Positions 8,003 to 17,091 of a DNA stretch of 64,000 nt are shown here, in pieces. A program made the translations under genes and the position numbers. Below the pieces are notes generated by a model. That model was given only the letters and a program-made list of their open reading frames with translations. It made no database searches and was not told where the DNA came from. This stretch comes from JABSQH01 sp965230015 (GTDB lineage: Bacteria; Actinomycetota; Acidimicrobiia; Acidimicrobiales; Ilumatobacteraceae), in assembly GCA_965230015.1 (NCBI GenBank), contig CBDDKF010000002.1, positions 496,001 to 560,000 of the forward strand, given 5' to 3'. Position 1 is the stretch's first letter, and every line of letters starts with the position of its first letter.

Positions 8003-10642
8003 CTACGAGGCGTTGATGACGGCCTGCGCCGCCGACAAGCGCGCGATGGGCACGCGGAACGGCGAGCAGCTCACGTAGTCGAGGCCGACGTCGTAGAACA
8101 GCGAGATCGACTCGGGGTCGCCCCCGTGCTCGCCGCACACGCCCAGCTTCAGATCGGGCTTGGCGCCGCGGCCGCGCTTGGCTCCCAGCCGTACCAGATC
8201 GCCGACGCCGTCGGGGTCGATCGTGTCGAACGGGTTGCGCTTGAGCAGGCCCTGCTCGAGGTAGGCGGGCATCATGCGGCTTTCGACGTCGTCGCGGCTG
8301 AACCCGAAGGTGAGCTGCGTCAGGTCGTTGGTGCCGAAGCTGAAGAAGTCGGACACCTCGGCGATCTCGTCGGCACACAGCGCAGCGCGCGGTGTTTCGA
8401 CCATGGTGCCGATCGTGATCTTCGGCTTGCGACGGACACCCTTCAGCGCCTCGTCGATCTCGGCCTGCACCCAGCTGCGCGCCAGCGCCATCTCTTCACG
8501 CGTGACGGTGAGCGGGATCATCACCTCGACGATCGGCTTCTTGCCCTGTTCGCGCAACGTGGCCGCCGCGGCCAACAACGCACGCACCTGCATGGCGTAC
8601 AGACCCGGCTTGATCACCCCGAGGCGGACACCGCGGGTACCGATCATCGGGTTGTGCTCGGCCCATGCTTCGGCCGCTTCGAGCAGCTCGACGTCGTGGG
8701 CCGACAACCCGCCGGATGCTTCTTTCACCTTGAGCTCCTGCACCGACGGCAGGAACTCGTGCAGCGGCGGATCGAGCAGGCGCACGGTGACCGGCAGCCC
8801 GTCCATCGCGTCGAGGATCTCCAAGAAGTCGGCTTCCTGCGCGGCGCGCAGTTTCTCGAGCGCCGCTTCCTCGCTCTTCGGGTCGTTGGCGAGGATCATC
8901 TCACGCACGATCGGCAAGCGGTCCGGCGCCAAGAACATGTGCTCGGTGCGACACAGGCCGATGCCCTCCGCCCCGAGGCCGCGCGCATTGGCTGCGTCTT
9001 CGCCGGTGTCGGCGTTGGCCCGCACCGCCATCTTGCCCTTACGAATCGTGTCGGCCCACTTGAGGACGGTGTAGAACTCGGCGGGTGGCTCGGCGGAGGC
9101 GAGTTCCATCGCCCCGACGATGACCTCGCCAGAGGTGCCGTCGATCGAGATCACCGAGCCGGCCTTCACCGTGGTGTCGCCGACACTGAACGAGTCGCCG
9201 TCGATGCGAATGGCGTCGGCGCCGACGATCGCCGGCGTCCCCCATCCGCGAGCAACCACGGCGGCGTGGCTCACCAGGCCCCCGCGCGCCGTGAGGATGC
9301 CCTTCGAGGCCATCATCCCGTGCACGTCGTCGGGACTGGTCTCGTTGCGCACGAGGATCACGTCTTCGCCTCGTTCGGCGGCCTCTTCTGCGTCGTCGGC
9401 GGTGAAGTACACCGCACCGACAGCCGCGCCCGGCGAGGCGGCAAGCCCCTTGGTGAGCGCCGTCGCCGAATCCTTGAATTGCGGGTGGAGCACCGAGTCG
9501 AGGTGATCGGCGCTGACCCGACTGACCGCTTCTTCCCGAGTGATCTTCCAGCGATCGGCCCCACGGCCGGTGCCCTTGGTCATGTCGACCGCCATCTTCA
9601 GCGCAGCGGCTCCGGTGCGCTTGCCGACACGCGTCTGCAGCATCCAGAGCTTGCCCTGCTCGATCGTGAACTCGGTGTCGCACATGTCGGCGTAGTGCCG
9701 CTCGAGCCGGGTGAAGATCTTGAGCAGATCGGCGTGGATCTCGGGGAAGTGCCCCTTCATCGCGTCGAGATCCTCGGTGTTGCGGATCCCGGCGACGACG
9801 TCTTCGCCCTGCGCGTTGATCAGGAAGTCGCCGTACGGCTTGGCCTCGCCGGTCGCCGCGTTGCGGGTGAACCCCACGCCGGTGCCCGACTCGTCGTCGC
9901 GGTTGCCGAACACCATCGCCTGCACGTTCACCGCCGTGCCGAGGTCGTGGCTGATCTTCTCGCGCACGCGGTAGGCGATCGCCCGCGCACCGTTCCAGCT
10001 CTTGAACACCGCCTCGATCGCTCCGTCGAGCTGGTCGCGCGGCTTCTGCGGGAACGGCTTACCGGTCTCTGATTTGACCAGCGCCTTGTACTCGTCGCAC
10101 AGCTCCTTCAGCGCGTCGGCCGGCACCAGGTTGTCGGAGGTGGTTCCGGCGCGCTCCTTGGCCTTCTCGAGCAACTCCTCGAACGGATCGCCCTCGACAT
10201 CCATCACGATCCGGGCATACATCGAGATAAACCGCCGGTAGGAGTCGTAGGCGAATCGCGCATCTTCGGTCACCGCCGCCAGGCCCTCGACGCTCTGGTC
10301 GTTGAGCCCGAGGTTGAGCACGGTGTCCATCATCCCCGGCATCGAGAACTTGGCGCCCGAACGCACCGACACGAGGAGCGGATCGAACGGGTCGCCGAGC
10401 TTGCGCCCCATCGCCTTCTCCAGCTTGAAGACGTGCTTGGCGATTTCCTCGTCGAGGCCGTCGGGCCAGCCGTCGTACATGTAGTCGCGACACGCCTTGG
10501 TGGAGATCGTGAATCCAGGCGGGACCGGCAGCTGCAGCACGCTGGTCATCTCGGCGAGGTTGGCCCCCTTCCCGCCGAGCAGGTCCTTGTACTCCATCGG
10601 GGGACGGCGGTGCTTGTGATCGAACGCGTAGACGTAGGGCAT
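8003..10642 (-). CDS. ppdK: Pyruvate, phosphate dikinase
   Basis: The protein is 879 residues, the usual length. It interconverts pyruvate + ATP + Pi with phosphoenolpyruvate + AMP + PPi in the cytosol, serving gluconeogenesis or PPi-linked glycolysis. The N-terminal nucleotide-binding domain shows LLGGKGANLAEM, VPPGFTIST and SVRSGAKFSMPGMMDTVLNLG. The central phospho-histidine is in TARGGLVSHAAVVARGWGTP. The C-terminal TIM barrel carries GIGLCRTEHMF, GTMVETPRAAL, SFGTNDLTQ and the catalytic Cys in GVCGEHGGDP. It is divergent from the M50 protease gene. The IS element abuts its 3' end, so its natural terminator may be lost. Confidence 0.97.
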   Translation of the reverse strand: MPYVYAFDHKHRRPPMEYKDLLGGKGANLAEMTSVLQLPVPPGFTISTKACRDYMYDGWPDGLDEEIAKHVFKLEKAMGRKLGDPFDPLLVSVRSGAKFSMPGMMDTVLNLGLNDQSVEGLAAVTEDARFAYDSYRRFISMYARIVMDVEGDPFEELLEKAKERAGTTSDNLVPADALKELCDEYKALVKSETGKPFPQKPRDQLDGAIEAVFKSWNGARAIAYRVREKISHDLGTAVNVQAMVFGNRDDESGTGVGFTRNAATGEAKPYGDFLINAQGEDVVAGIRNTEDLDAMKGHFPEIHADLLKIFTRLERHYADMCDTEFTIEQGKLWMLQTRVGKRTGAAALKMAVDMTKGTGRGADRWKITREEAVSRVSADHLDSVLHPQFKDSATALTKGLAASPGAAVGAVYFTADDAEEAAERGEDVILVRNETSPDDVHGMMASKGILTARGGLVSHAAVVARGWGTPAIVGADAIRIDGDSFSVGDTTVKAGSVISIDGTSGEVIVGAMELASAEPPAEFYTVLKWADTIRKGKMAVRANADTGEDAANARGLGAEGIGLCRTEHMFLAPDRLPIVREMILANDPKSEEAALEKLRAAQEADFLEILDAMDGLPVTVRLLDPPLHEFLPSVQELKVKEASGGLSAHDVELLEAAEAWAEHNPMIGTRGVRLGVIKPGLYAMQVRALLAAAATLREQGKKPIVEVMIPLTVTREEMALARSWVQAEIDEALKGVRRKPKITIGTMVETPRAALCADEIAEVSDFFSFGTNDLTQLTFGFSRDDVESRMMPAYLEQGLLKRNPFDTIDPDGVGDLVRLGAKRGRGAKPDLKLGVCGEHGGDPESISLFYDVGLDYVSCSPFRVPIARLSAAQAVINAS

Positions 10643-10729
10643 CGGCGGCGGAGTCTACGTCACCAGCGCAACACCCTGCCCGTGCACGTGCACAGTGCTC
10701 ATGGGCGCAGCGCCGTAGCCTGAAGAGCG

Positions 10730-11857
10730 ATGTTCCGCCTGCTCGGATTCAACGTCCACGTGCGACCGGGCTTCATCATGTTCATGCTGCTGATCGTGGT
10801 GCTGATCGGCGGCGACTACGGGTTGTGGCTCGCTGGATCGCTCGCCGCGTTCACCCTGTTGCACGAACTCGGCCACGCCCTCGCCGCCCGCCGCGCGGGT
10901 GCCAACGCCGAGATCTCCCTCAACTTTCTCGCCGGCTACGCGTCGTATGTACCGAGTCGCCCGCTGTCGCGCGCCGAGCAGGCCTGGATCTCGTTCGCCG
11001 GACCAGCGATCCAGATCGTCACCAGTGTGGCGATCCTCCTGGCGATGGGCGTCAACCCACTCGATCGCGAGTCGTTCGACACCTCTGCCGCATCGTTGGC
11101 GATCTGGTGGGCCGGCCCGGTGATCGGCGTGTTCAATCTCCTCCCGATCCTGCCGCTCGATGGCGGGCACATCGTCACGAATGGCCTCGACCGGATCCTT
11201 CCCGGTCGCGCCGAACGGATCGTGCTCTGGATGTCGATCGCCATCACAGGGGCTACGGCAACCGTCGTGATCATCTCCGACGAGTACCGCGGCTTTGCCC
11301 TCGTGGTCGGGTTCGTGTTGGTGATGCAGCTCCAGATGCTCGGCGCCAACCGCGAGCCGGTATCGCCGTGGCGCACGGCGTTCAACGCCATCGCCGCCGA
11401 CAAGCCGCGCAAGGCCCAGCGGGTACTGGTCGGGGCGCTCACCCAACCGGCGGGCGCTGGCCAGCCACCACGCTTCGACCTGACACCCGACGAGGCCAGG
11501 GCGGTGCTGGAAGTGGTTCCCGAGCCGTTCCCATCGGGCAACCCCTGGAACGAGTACATCTTGGCCAACGTGCTCATCGCCGCCGGCCGCTACGAAGACG
11601 CCGCGCACTACGCCGCCGACAGCTACCACCGCCATCCGCATGCGCTGATCGCCGCAGCAGTCGCACGTGCCGCAGCGGCGCTCGGCGATCGAACCACGGC
11701 GGTCGGCTGGCTGCGCACGGCCGTCGAGGAACGCTCGCCGGCCGGCGGGGTCGCCTCGGTGATCGATTCGAGCCCCGAATTCGCCGGGCTGCGCCACGAC
11801 CCCGAGGTGGTCGCCTTGCGGCGCATGCTCGACCTGCCATCGCCGGTCGAAGGCTGA
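10730..11857 (+). CDS. M50 (site-2 protease-like) membrane metalloprotease with C-terminal helical repeats
   Basis: The 375-residue protein has the zinc-binding HELGH at residues 45-49 within a hydrophobic segment and the third metal ligand in ILPLDGG (Asp144), the paired motifs of intramembrane M50 proteases. About five to six transmembrane segments cover residues 10-215. Residues 230-375 are soluble and alpha-helical and resemble TPR-type repeats (LANVLIAAGRYEDAAHYAADSY), a likely substrate- or partner-binding region. Related enzymes such as SpoIVFB and Rip1 release membrane-bound regulators or clear signal peptides; the substrate here is unknown. The gene is followed after 9 bases by the trypsin-like lipoprotein gene, so the two are likely cotranscribed. 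Confidence 0.88.
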   Translation: MFRLLGFNVHVRPGFIMFMLLIVVLIGGDYGLWLAGSLAAFTLLHELGHALAARRAGANAEISLNFLAGYASYVPSRPLSRAEQAWISFAGPAIQIVTSVAILLAMGVNPLDRESFDTSAASLAIWWAGPVIGVFNLLPILPLDGGHIVTNGLDRILPGRAERIVLWMSIAITGATATVVIISDEYRGFALVVGFVLVMQLQMLGANREPVSPWRTAFNAIAADKPRKAQRVLVGALTQPAGAGQPPRFDLTPDEARAVLEVVPEPFPSGNPWNEYILANVLIAAGRYEDAAHYAADSYHRHPHALIAAAVARAAAALGDRTTAVGWLRTAVEERSPAGGVASVIDSSPEFAGLRHDPEVVALRRMLDLPSPVEG

Positions 11858-11866
11858 TCCGCGGCC

Positions 11867-12520
11867 ATGCGGCTCGCTGCGCTGCTGTTGACACTCGGCG
11901 CGCTCACGGCGTGTGGCAGTCCAGCTCCCACCGAATCGGAAGCGAACCGTCAAGTGAGTGCTCCCCTGGTACTCACCCTGCGCGCCCAGGCGTGCGCGCG
12001 GCCGCAGCCCAGAGACGGTGCGGCAGTGGTCGTCGCGCCCGACGTCGCGGCGACCGCCGCGCATCTCGTGGAGGGAAAACTGCGCACCCTGGAGGTGGGC
12101 GGACTCCCAGCGCGGGTCGCCGCGATCGACACCGACGCCGACCTCGCAGTGCTGGCACTTGTCCCTCCCCGCGAAGGGTCCCTCCGAGCGACACTGCGAT
12201 CGCCCGAGCCGGGGCCGGCGACCGTACTCACACCTTTCGCACCCGCCGCGGCAGAGATCGTCGACGTCGTCACGTTGCGGGTCGACAACCGCGGCGACGC
12301 GCGTATCGACGAACGCCGCTCCGCAAAGCTCGATATCGACGTGCAACCTGGCGACAGCGGGTCGGCACTGATCGACGAGCGCGGCCGGCTCGTGGGCATC
12401 ATCACCCTTCGGCGGCCGGCAGCGGGAGTGTCGTACGCCACGTCGGCGGAGGAACTCGATGCACTCCTCACGACGGCCGCCACGATCGAGGACCTTGCTC
12501 CCGCCGAGCCGTGCGTCTAG
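11867..12520 (+). CDS. Trypsin-like serine protease-fold lipoprotein
   Basis: The 217-residue protein has a lipoprotein signal (LLLTLGALTAC, Cys at the lipobox). It contains a compact trypsin-like domain with the full triad visible: His66 in TAAHLVEG, Asp92 in DTDADLAVLAL and Ser164 in QPGDSGSALID, ending in GIITL. It would act outside the membrane, perhaps as a small protease or as a sensor-type fold. It lies 9 bases downstream of the M50 protease, and this pairing with a membrane protease suggests sequential processing of an envelope protein; that link is an inference. The domain is short for the DegP group and has no PDZ domain. Confidence 0.78.
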   Translation: MRLAALLLTLGALTACGSPAPTESEANRQVSAPLVLTLRAQACARPQPRDGAAVVVAPDVAATAAHLVEGKLRTLEVGGLPARVAAIDTDADLAVLALVPPREGSLRATLRSPEPGPATVLTPFAPAAAEIVDVVTLRVDNRGDARIDERRSAKLDIDVQPGDSGSALIDERGRLVGIITLRRPAAGVSYATSAEELDALLTTAATIEDLAPAEPCV

Positions 12521-12610
12521 CTTCACCAGCCAGGTAGCCGTCCGGTTGCCGCAACGTGAACACATGGCGGGCTGGGGATCATTGGGCGCTCGCCGAAAGG
12601 GGAAACCACC

Positions 12611-13804
12611 ATGACCAAGCGCACGACCCGTGCGTTCGCCGCTGTGATCGCCGTCGCGGTGCTGGCAGCTTCGTGTACGAGTGACGACGACGACTCGTCC
12701 GACACGACCGCTGCCGGCGACGACACCGCAACGACAGAGGCGACCGACGACACCGACACGACTGAGGCAACGGATGCGACCGACGCACCGGACAGCACCG
12801 ATGCCACCGACGACACCGTCGAAGAGGTGCAGTCCGACGGTTCGATCCTCGAAGCGGTGCAGGACGCCGGCGTCGTTCGCTGCGGCACCCGCGACGACCT
12901 GCCTGGCTTTGCGGCGCTCGACGATGACGGCAACCGCGTCGGGTTCGACTCCGACTTCTGCCGAGCGATCGCTGCTGGTGTGCTCGGCGATGCCACCGCC
13001 GTCGACTTCGTCGACCTCGAGACCGCCGATCGCTTCACTGCGCTGCAGTCCGGTGAGATCGACGTGCTCGTCCGCAACACCACTTGGACCGCCACCCGCG
13101 ACGGTGCCGAGGGCGTCACGTTCCTTCAGCCGAACTACTACGACGGCCAGGGCATGATGGTGTCCGCCGACAGCGAGTTCACGTCGATCGCCGACATGGA
13201 CGGCGTGATCGTCTGCGTCACGCAGGGCACCACCACCGAGGGCAACGCCGCCACCGAGGCTGCTGCGCTGGGCGTCGACTGGGAGATCCGCGCCTTCGAG
13301 AACCCGGACCTGATCCAGGAAGCCTTCATCGCCGGACAGTGCGACGGTTGGTCGGCCGACTCGAGCGCGCTGACCGGACTGCGCACCGAGTTCCCCGACG
13401 GCCCCGATGCACTGCGCATCCTGCCCGAGGTGTTCTCCAAGGAGCCGCTCGCTCCGGGCGTCGCCGACGGCGACAGCCAGTGGGCGCAGGCCATCGATTG
13501 GATCATGTTCGCCACGATCCAGGCCGAGGAGTTCGGCATCACGTCGGAGAACATCGACGAGTTCTCGTCGACCGACAACGTCTCGATCCAGCGGTTCCTC
13601 GGCCTCGAGGTCGAAGGTGACGACGGCGCTGCGGTGCTTGACCCAGGCCTTGGTCTGCCCACCGACTTCGCGGCGCAGATCGTCAGCCAGGTCGGCAACT
13701 ACGGCGAGATCTTCGAGGCGAACCTCACCCCACTCGGTCTGGAGCGCGGTCTGAACGCGCAGTGGACCGACGGCGGTTTGCTCTACGCCCCGCCATACCG
13801 CTGA
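12611..13804 (+). CDS. aapJ: Amino-acid ABC transporter substrate-binding lipoprotein (AapJ/BztA type)
   Basis: The 397-residue protein has a lipobox (VLAASC), a long Thr/Asp-rich linker (residues 22-75), then a periplasmic-binding fold that matches AapJ/BztA: ILEAVQDAGVVRCGTRDDLPGF, GFDSDFCRAIAAGVLGD, RFTALQSGEIDVLVRNTTWT, YYDGQGMMV and CVTQGTTTEGN. This family binds glutamate, aspartate and other L-amino acids. The acidic low-complexity linker tethers the binding domain to the membrane. A purine-rich site (gaaagggg) precedes the ATG. It is the first gene of an aapJ-Q-M-P operon, with the permease gene starting 4 bases after its stop. Confidence 0.92.
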   Translation: MTKRTTRAFAAVIAVAVLAASCTSDDDDSSDTTAAGDDTATTEATDDTDTTEATDATDAPDSTDATDDTVEEVQSDGSILEAVQDAGVVRCGTRDDLPGFAALDDDGNRVGFDSDFCRAIAAGVLGDATAVDFVDLETADRFTALQSGEIDVLVRNTTWTATRDGAEGVTFLQPNYYDGQGMMVSADSEFTSIADMDGVIVCVTQGTTTEGNAATEAAALGVDWEIRAFENPDLIQEAFIAGQCDGWSADSSALTGLRTEFPDGPDALRILPEVFSKEPLAPGVADGDSQWAQAIDWIMFATIQAEEFGITSENIDEFSSTDNVSIQRFLGLEVEGDDGAAVLDPGLGLPTDFAAQIVSQVGNYGEIFEANLTPLGLERGLNAQWTDGGLLYAPPYR

Positions 13805-13808
13805 CCAA

Positions 13809-14961
13809 ATGAGCACCACCCGGGTGCCGCTGTGGCGCGACGTCCGGGTTCTCAGATGGGCTGGACAGCTGGCGATTGTCGCGGTGGTTGCCGCGGCAAT
13901 CGCCTGGCTGTACGGCAACTACACCGAGAACGCATCGCGCCTCAACATCCCCACCAACTTCGACTTTCTCGATAACCCGACCGCGTTCGAGATCACCGGC
14001 AACTCGTTGTCGCAGAACGCCCCGGTGCGCGATGCGCTGTACCAGGGTTTCTTGAACACCTTGCGGGTGTCGATCGCCGGCATCATCGCCGCCACGCTGC
14101 TCGGCACGCTGATCGGCATTGCGCGACTCAGTAAGAACTGGATCGTCAACCGCCTCGCCGCCGTGTACGTCGAGGCCGTACGCAACATCCCGTTGGCCCT
14201 GTTCCTGATCTTTGGCCTGCTCGTCGTGGTGCTCGGTGTATTTCCGCCGATTACCGACGCGTGGGACATCGCAGGGCTGGCGATCGTGTCCAACCGCGGC
14301 ATCGCGGTGCCGTGGTACGACGACGGTGCCGGATGGCTGCTCTTGGGCGCAATGCTCGTCGGCATCATTGCCTGGTGGGGCGTCGCCCGTTGGCGCAACT
14401 CGGTCGCCGACCGCACCGGGGTCCCTTCACACTCGGGCCTGTGGGGCGGCGCAGCCTTTCTCGTGATCGTCGGCGCCGTGTGGTTCGGCGTCGGCTTCGG
14501 GGTGACGACACCCGACATCGACGGCCGCCAGACCGTGGGCGGCATCCGTGTCGATCCCTCATTCTTCGCATTGTTCTTCGCACTCGTGATCTACACGGCG
14601 AGCCACATCGCCGAGATCGTCCGCGGATCCATCCAGGGCGGTGCCCAAAGGCCAGGGAGAGGCGGCCCACGCCGTTGCCTTGAGCGGCTTCCAACGGATG
14701 TGGCACATCATCTTGCCGCAGGCGTTCCGCATCGCGATCCCGCCGATCGGTAACCAGTACCTCAACCTGATCAAGAACTCGTCGCTCGGCGCAGCGATCG
14801 GGTACTACGACCTCACACTCGTGGCCCAGACCACGGTCGGTAACGGCTCGCCCGCCGTGCCGGTGTTCACGCTCACGATGGCCATCTACATCGTCATCTC
14901 GTTGACCACCTCGGCGATCGTCAATGTGGCCAACCGTCGATTCACGTTGGTCGAACGATGA
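13809..14961 (+). pseudogene. aapQ: Amino-acid ABC permease AapQ type, +1 frameshift
   Basis: The N-terminal frame (13809 to about 14638) gives the AapQ/BztB-type permease with LYQGFLNTLRVSIAGIIAA, GIARLSKNWIVNRLAAVYVEAVRNIP and IAEIVRGSIQ. Conservation then jumps to the +1 frame: VPKGQGEAAHAVALSGF, the EAA loop that contacts the ATPase, and PQAFRIAIPPIGNQYLNLIKNSS to the stop at 14961. Deleting one G from the run at 14636-14638 joins the two frames perfectly. The final ATGA overlaps the start of the next permease. Without the extra base this would be a normal permease of about 383 residues with several membrane spans. It is either inactivated or affected by a homopolymer sequencing error. 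Confidence 0.88.
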
Positions 14962-16242
14962 GTTCGACATCGAAACGAACGATGAGTTCGGAGCAACCGA
15001 TGAGTTCAGCACAACGTCCACAACGGAGTGCCACCGCCACGTGGCTGCGGCGCAATCTGTTCCGTAGCTGGGTCGACGGCGTGTTGACCGTGGTGTTCGG
15101 CGCGATCGCCATCTGGCTGCTCTACCGCACGCTCAACTACATCTTCGTCACCGGCCGGTGGGAGATCATCCGCACCAACCTGCGTCTGTTGATGCTCGGC
15201 CGGTTCCCCGAGGTGCACGTGCTGCGCCTGTCGGTGGCGATCATCGCGCTCGCTGGCTGGGCGGGTGTGCTCGCCGGCATCATCCGCGCCCGACAGGTGC
15301 GCGCCGGCCGAGTCGACCCCGATGCCACCAAGTGGAGCGCTGCTCGGGGTGCGCGACCTCGCCGAGCGGTTCTGGTTACCCGCCGTGGTGATCCTGCTCG
15401 TGCTGTTGCTCACCTCCACCAGCGGTCCGTGGATCACGGCAGTGCTGGCGCTGGTCGCAGCCGTAGTCGGTCGCCTGATCGGACCGTTCATCGGTCGTCT
15501 GCGCCCGGGCCCGGCGGGGAGCATCGCCTTGGTCGTTGCGCTCGGCGCCGTGCCGGTCGGCCTGTACTTCTACGTGGTCACCGCAGTCGGCTTCGACGAC
15601 TGGGGCGGCTTCATGCTCAACATCTTCTTGGCGGTGTGCGCCATCGTGTTGTGCTTCCCGCTCGGGGTGTTGCTCGCGCTCGGCCGGCGGTCGCAGTTGC
15701 CGCTGATCAAGATCGTGGCGACCGCGTACATCGAGCTCGCCCGCGGCGCACCGCTGTTCGTGCTGTTGCTCCTGGCCAACGTGGCGCTCGGATTCTTCCT
15801 TCCCGAGAACCTCACCCCGTCGACGTCGACCCGAGCGATCGTCGTGTTCACGCTGTTCACCGCGGCGTACATGGCCGAGATCATCCGCGGCGGCCTGCAG
15901 TCGGTACCGCGCGGCCAGGTCGAGGCCGCCAAGGCCGTCGGCCTCTCGCCAGCACGACAGATGGGCTACATCGTCCTTCCGCAGGCGTTGCGCAACGTGA
16001 TTCCGGCCCAGATCGGGCAGCTCATCTCGCTGTTCAAGGACACGACGCTGGCCGGGATCGCCATGGGACTGTTCGAGTTGCTCAATGTGTCGGAGTCGAT
16101 CCCGGCGCAAGAGCAGTTCCGTGGGCAGGGACTGATCGCCGAGACGCTGACGTTCGCCGCGTTGATGTTCTGGGCGGTCTCGTACACCATGAGCCGGGAG
16201 AGCCAGCGGCTCGAGAAGCGACTAGGAGTGGGTACCCGATGA
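14958..16242 (+). pseudogene. aapM: Amino-acid ABC permease AapM type, +1 frameshift
   Basis: The N-terminal frame from 14958 encodes WLRRNLFRSWVDGVLTVVFG, RTLNYIFVTGRWEIIRTNLR and LMLGRFP, typical of AapM/BztC. The rest, in the +1 frame, runs from GVRDLAERFWLPAV through FPLGVLLALGRRSQLPLIK, YIELARGAPLFVLL, the EAA loop VPRGQVEAAKAVGL and PQALRNVIPAQIGQ to 16242. The change of frame falls between about 15321 and 15345 and again needs removal of one base. The 5' end has three in-frame copies of ATGAGTTC at 14958, 14982 and 15000, so several starts are possible. It overlaps aapQ by 4 bases and aapP by 4 bases. Confidence 0.87.
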
Positions 16243-17006
16243 CGGTGTTCAGTGATGCCACCGAGACGACAACCGGCGAGGTGATGATCCGCCTCGATGC
16301 GGTCGACAAGTTCTTCGATGACTTCCAAGCGCTGAAGGACATCAACCTGAACGTCGCCGAGCGTGAGGTGGTCGTCGTCATCGGCCCGTCGGGATCTGGC
16401 AAGTCGACGATGATCCGTTGCATCAACCGGCTCGAAGAGCACGACAACGGTTCGATCGTGGTCGATGGCACCGAGCTGAGCACCGACATCCGCAACATCC
16501 AGGAGATCCGTCGCGAAACCGGGATGGTGTTTCAGAGCTTCAACCTGTTTCCCCATCTGTCGGTGCTCGACAACATCACGCTGGCACCGCGCAAGGTGCG
16601 CAAGATGCCCAAGGCCGAGGCCGAGGCACTCGGGCTCGAGCTACTCGAGCGGGTGAAGATCCCCGAGCAGGCCCGCAAGTACCCGGGTCAGCTGTCGGGC
16701 GGCCAGCAGCAGCGGGTGGCCATCGCCCGGTCGTTGGCGATGAAGCCCAAGGTGATGCTGTTCGACGAGCCGACCTCGGCGCTCGATCCGGAGATGATCA
16801 ACGAGGTCCTCGACACGATGAAGGACCTCGCCCGCGAGGGAATGACGATGATCGTGGTGACCCACGAGATGGGCTTCGCTCGCGAGGTCGCCGATCGCGT
16901 CGTGTTCATGGCCGACGGCCAGATCGTCGAGGTCGGCACCCCCGAGCACTTCTTCACCAACCCCCAAGAAGACCGCACCAAGCTGTTCCTCTCACAGATC
17001 TTGTAG
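16239..17006 (+). CDS. aapP: Amino-acid ABC transporter ATP-binding protein (AapP/GlnQ type)
   Basis: This 255-residue ABC ATPase powers the importer encoded just upstream. It shows Walker A IGPSGSGKSTMIRCINRLE, the Q-loop GMVFQSFNLFPHL, the ABC signature LSGGQQQRVAIARSL, Walker B KVMLFDEPTSALDPE and the H-loop VVTHEMGFAREVADRV, in standard order for polar amino-acid importers. The ATG overlaps the aapM stop (ATGA), indicating translational coupling. Unlike the two permease genes it is intact, which argues that the permease frameshifts are either very recent or errors. Confidence 0.96.
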   Translation: MTVFSDATETTTGEVMIRLDAVDKFFDDFQALKDINLNVAEREVVVVIGPSGSGKSTMIRCINRLEEHDNGSIVVDGTELSTDIRNIQEIRRETGMVFQSFNLFPHLSVLDNITLAPRKVRKMPKAEAEALGLELLERVKIPEQARKYPGQLSGGQQQRVAIARSLAMKPKVMLFDEPTSALDPEMINEVLDTMKDLAREGMTMIVVTHEMGFAREVADRVVFMADGQIVEVGTPEHFFTNPQEDRTKLFLSQIL

Positions 17007-17012
17007 CTCCGG

Positions 17013-17053
17013 TTACGCGTCGCGCGTAAGGCCTGACCTGCTCGTCCGTCAGG
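17013..17053 (+). terminator. Possible terminator region after the aap operon
   Basis: Two small hairpins follow the aapP stop: TTACGCG/CGCGTAA at 17013-17029 with a 3-base loop, and CCTGAC/GTCAGG at 17032-17053. There is no T tract, so intrinsic termination is uncertain, but the position just past the operon end fits. Confidence 0.35.
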
Positions 17054-17091
17054 ACGGGTGATGATCGCTGCAACTACGCGCTACCGAGGAC

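Noticed and set aside
10655..13918. A 1087-codon open frame on the minus strand
   Set aside because: It lies antisense to three convincing plus-strand genes (M50 protease, trypsin-like lipoprotein, AapJ); its translation is Arg/Gly-rich without domains, typical of GC-rich antisense shadow.
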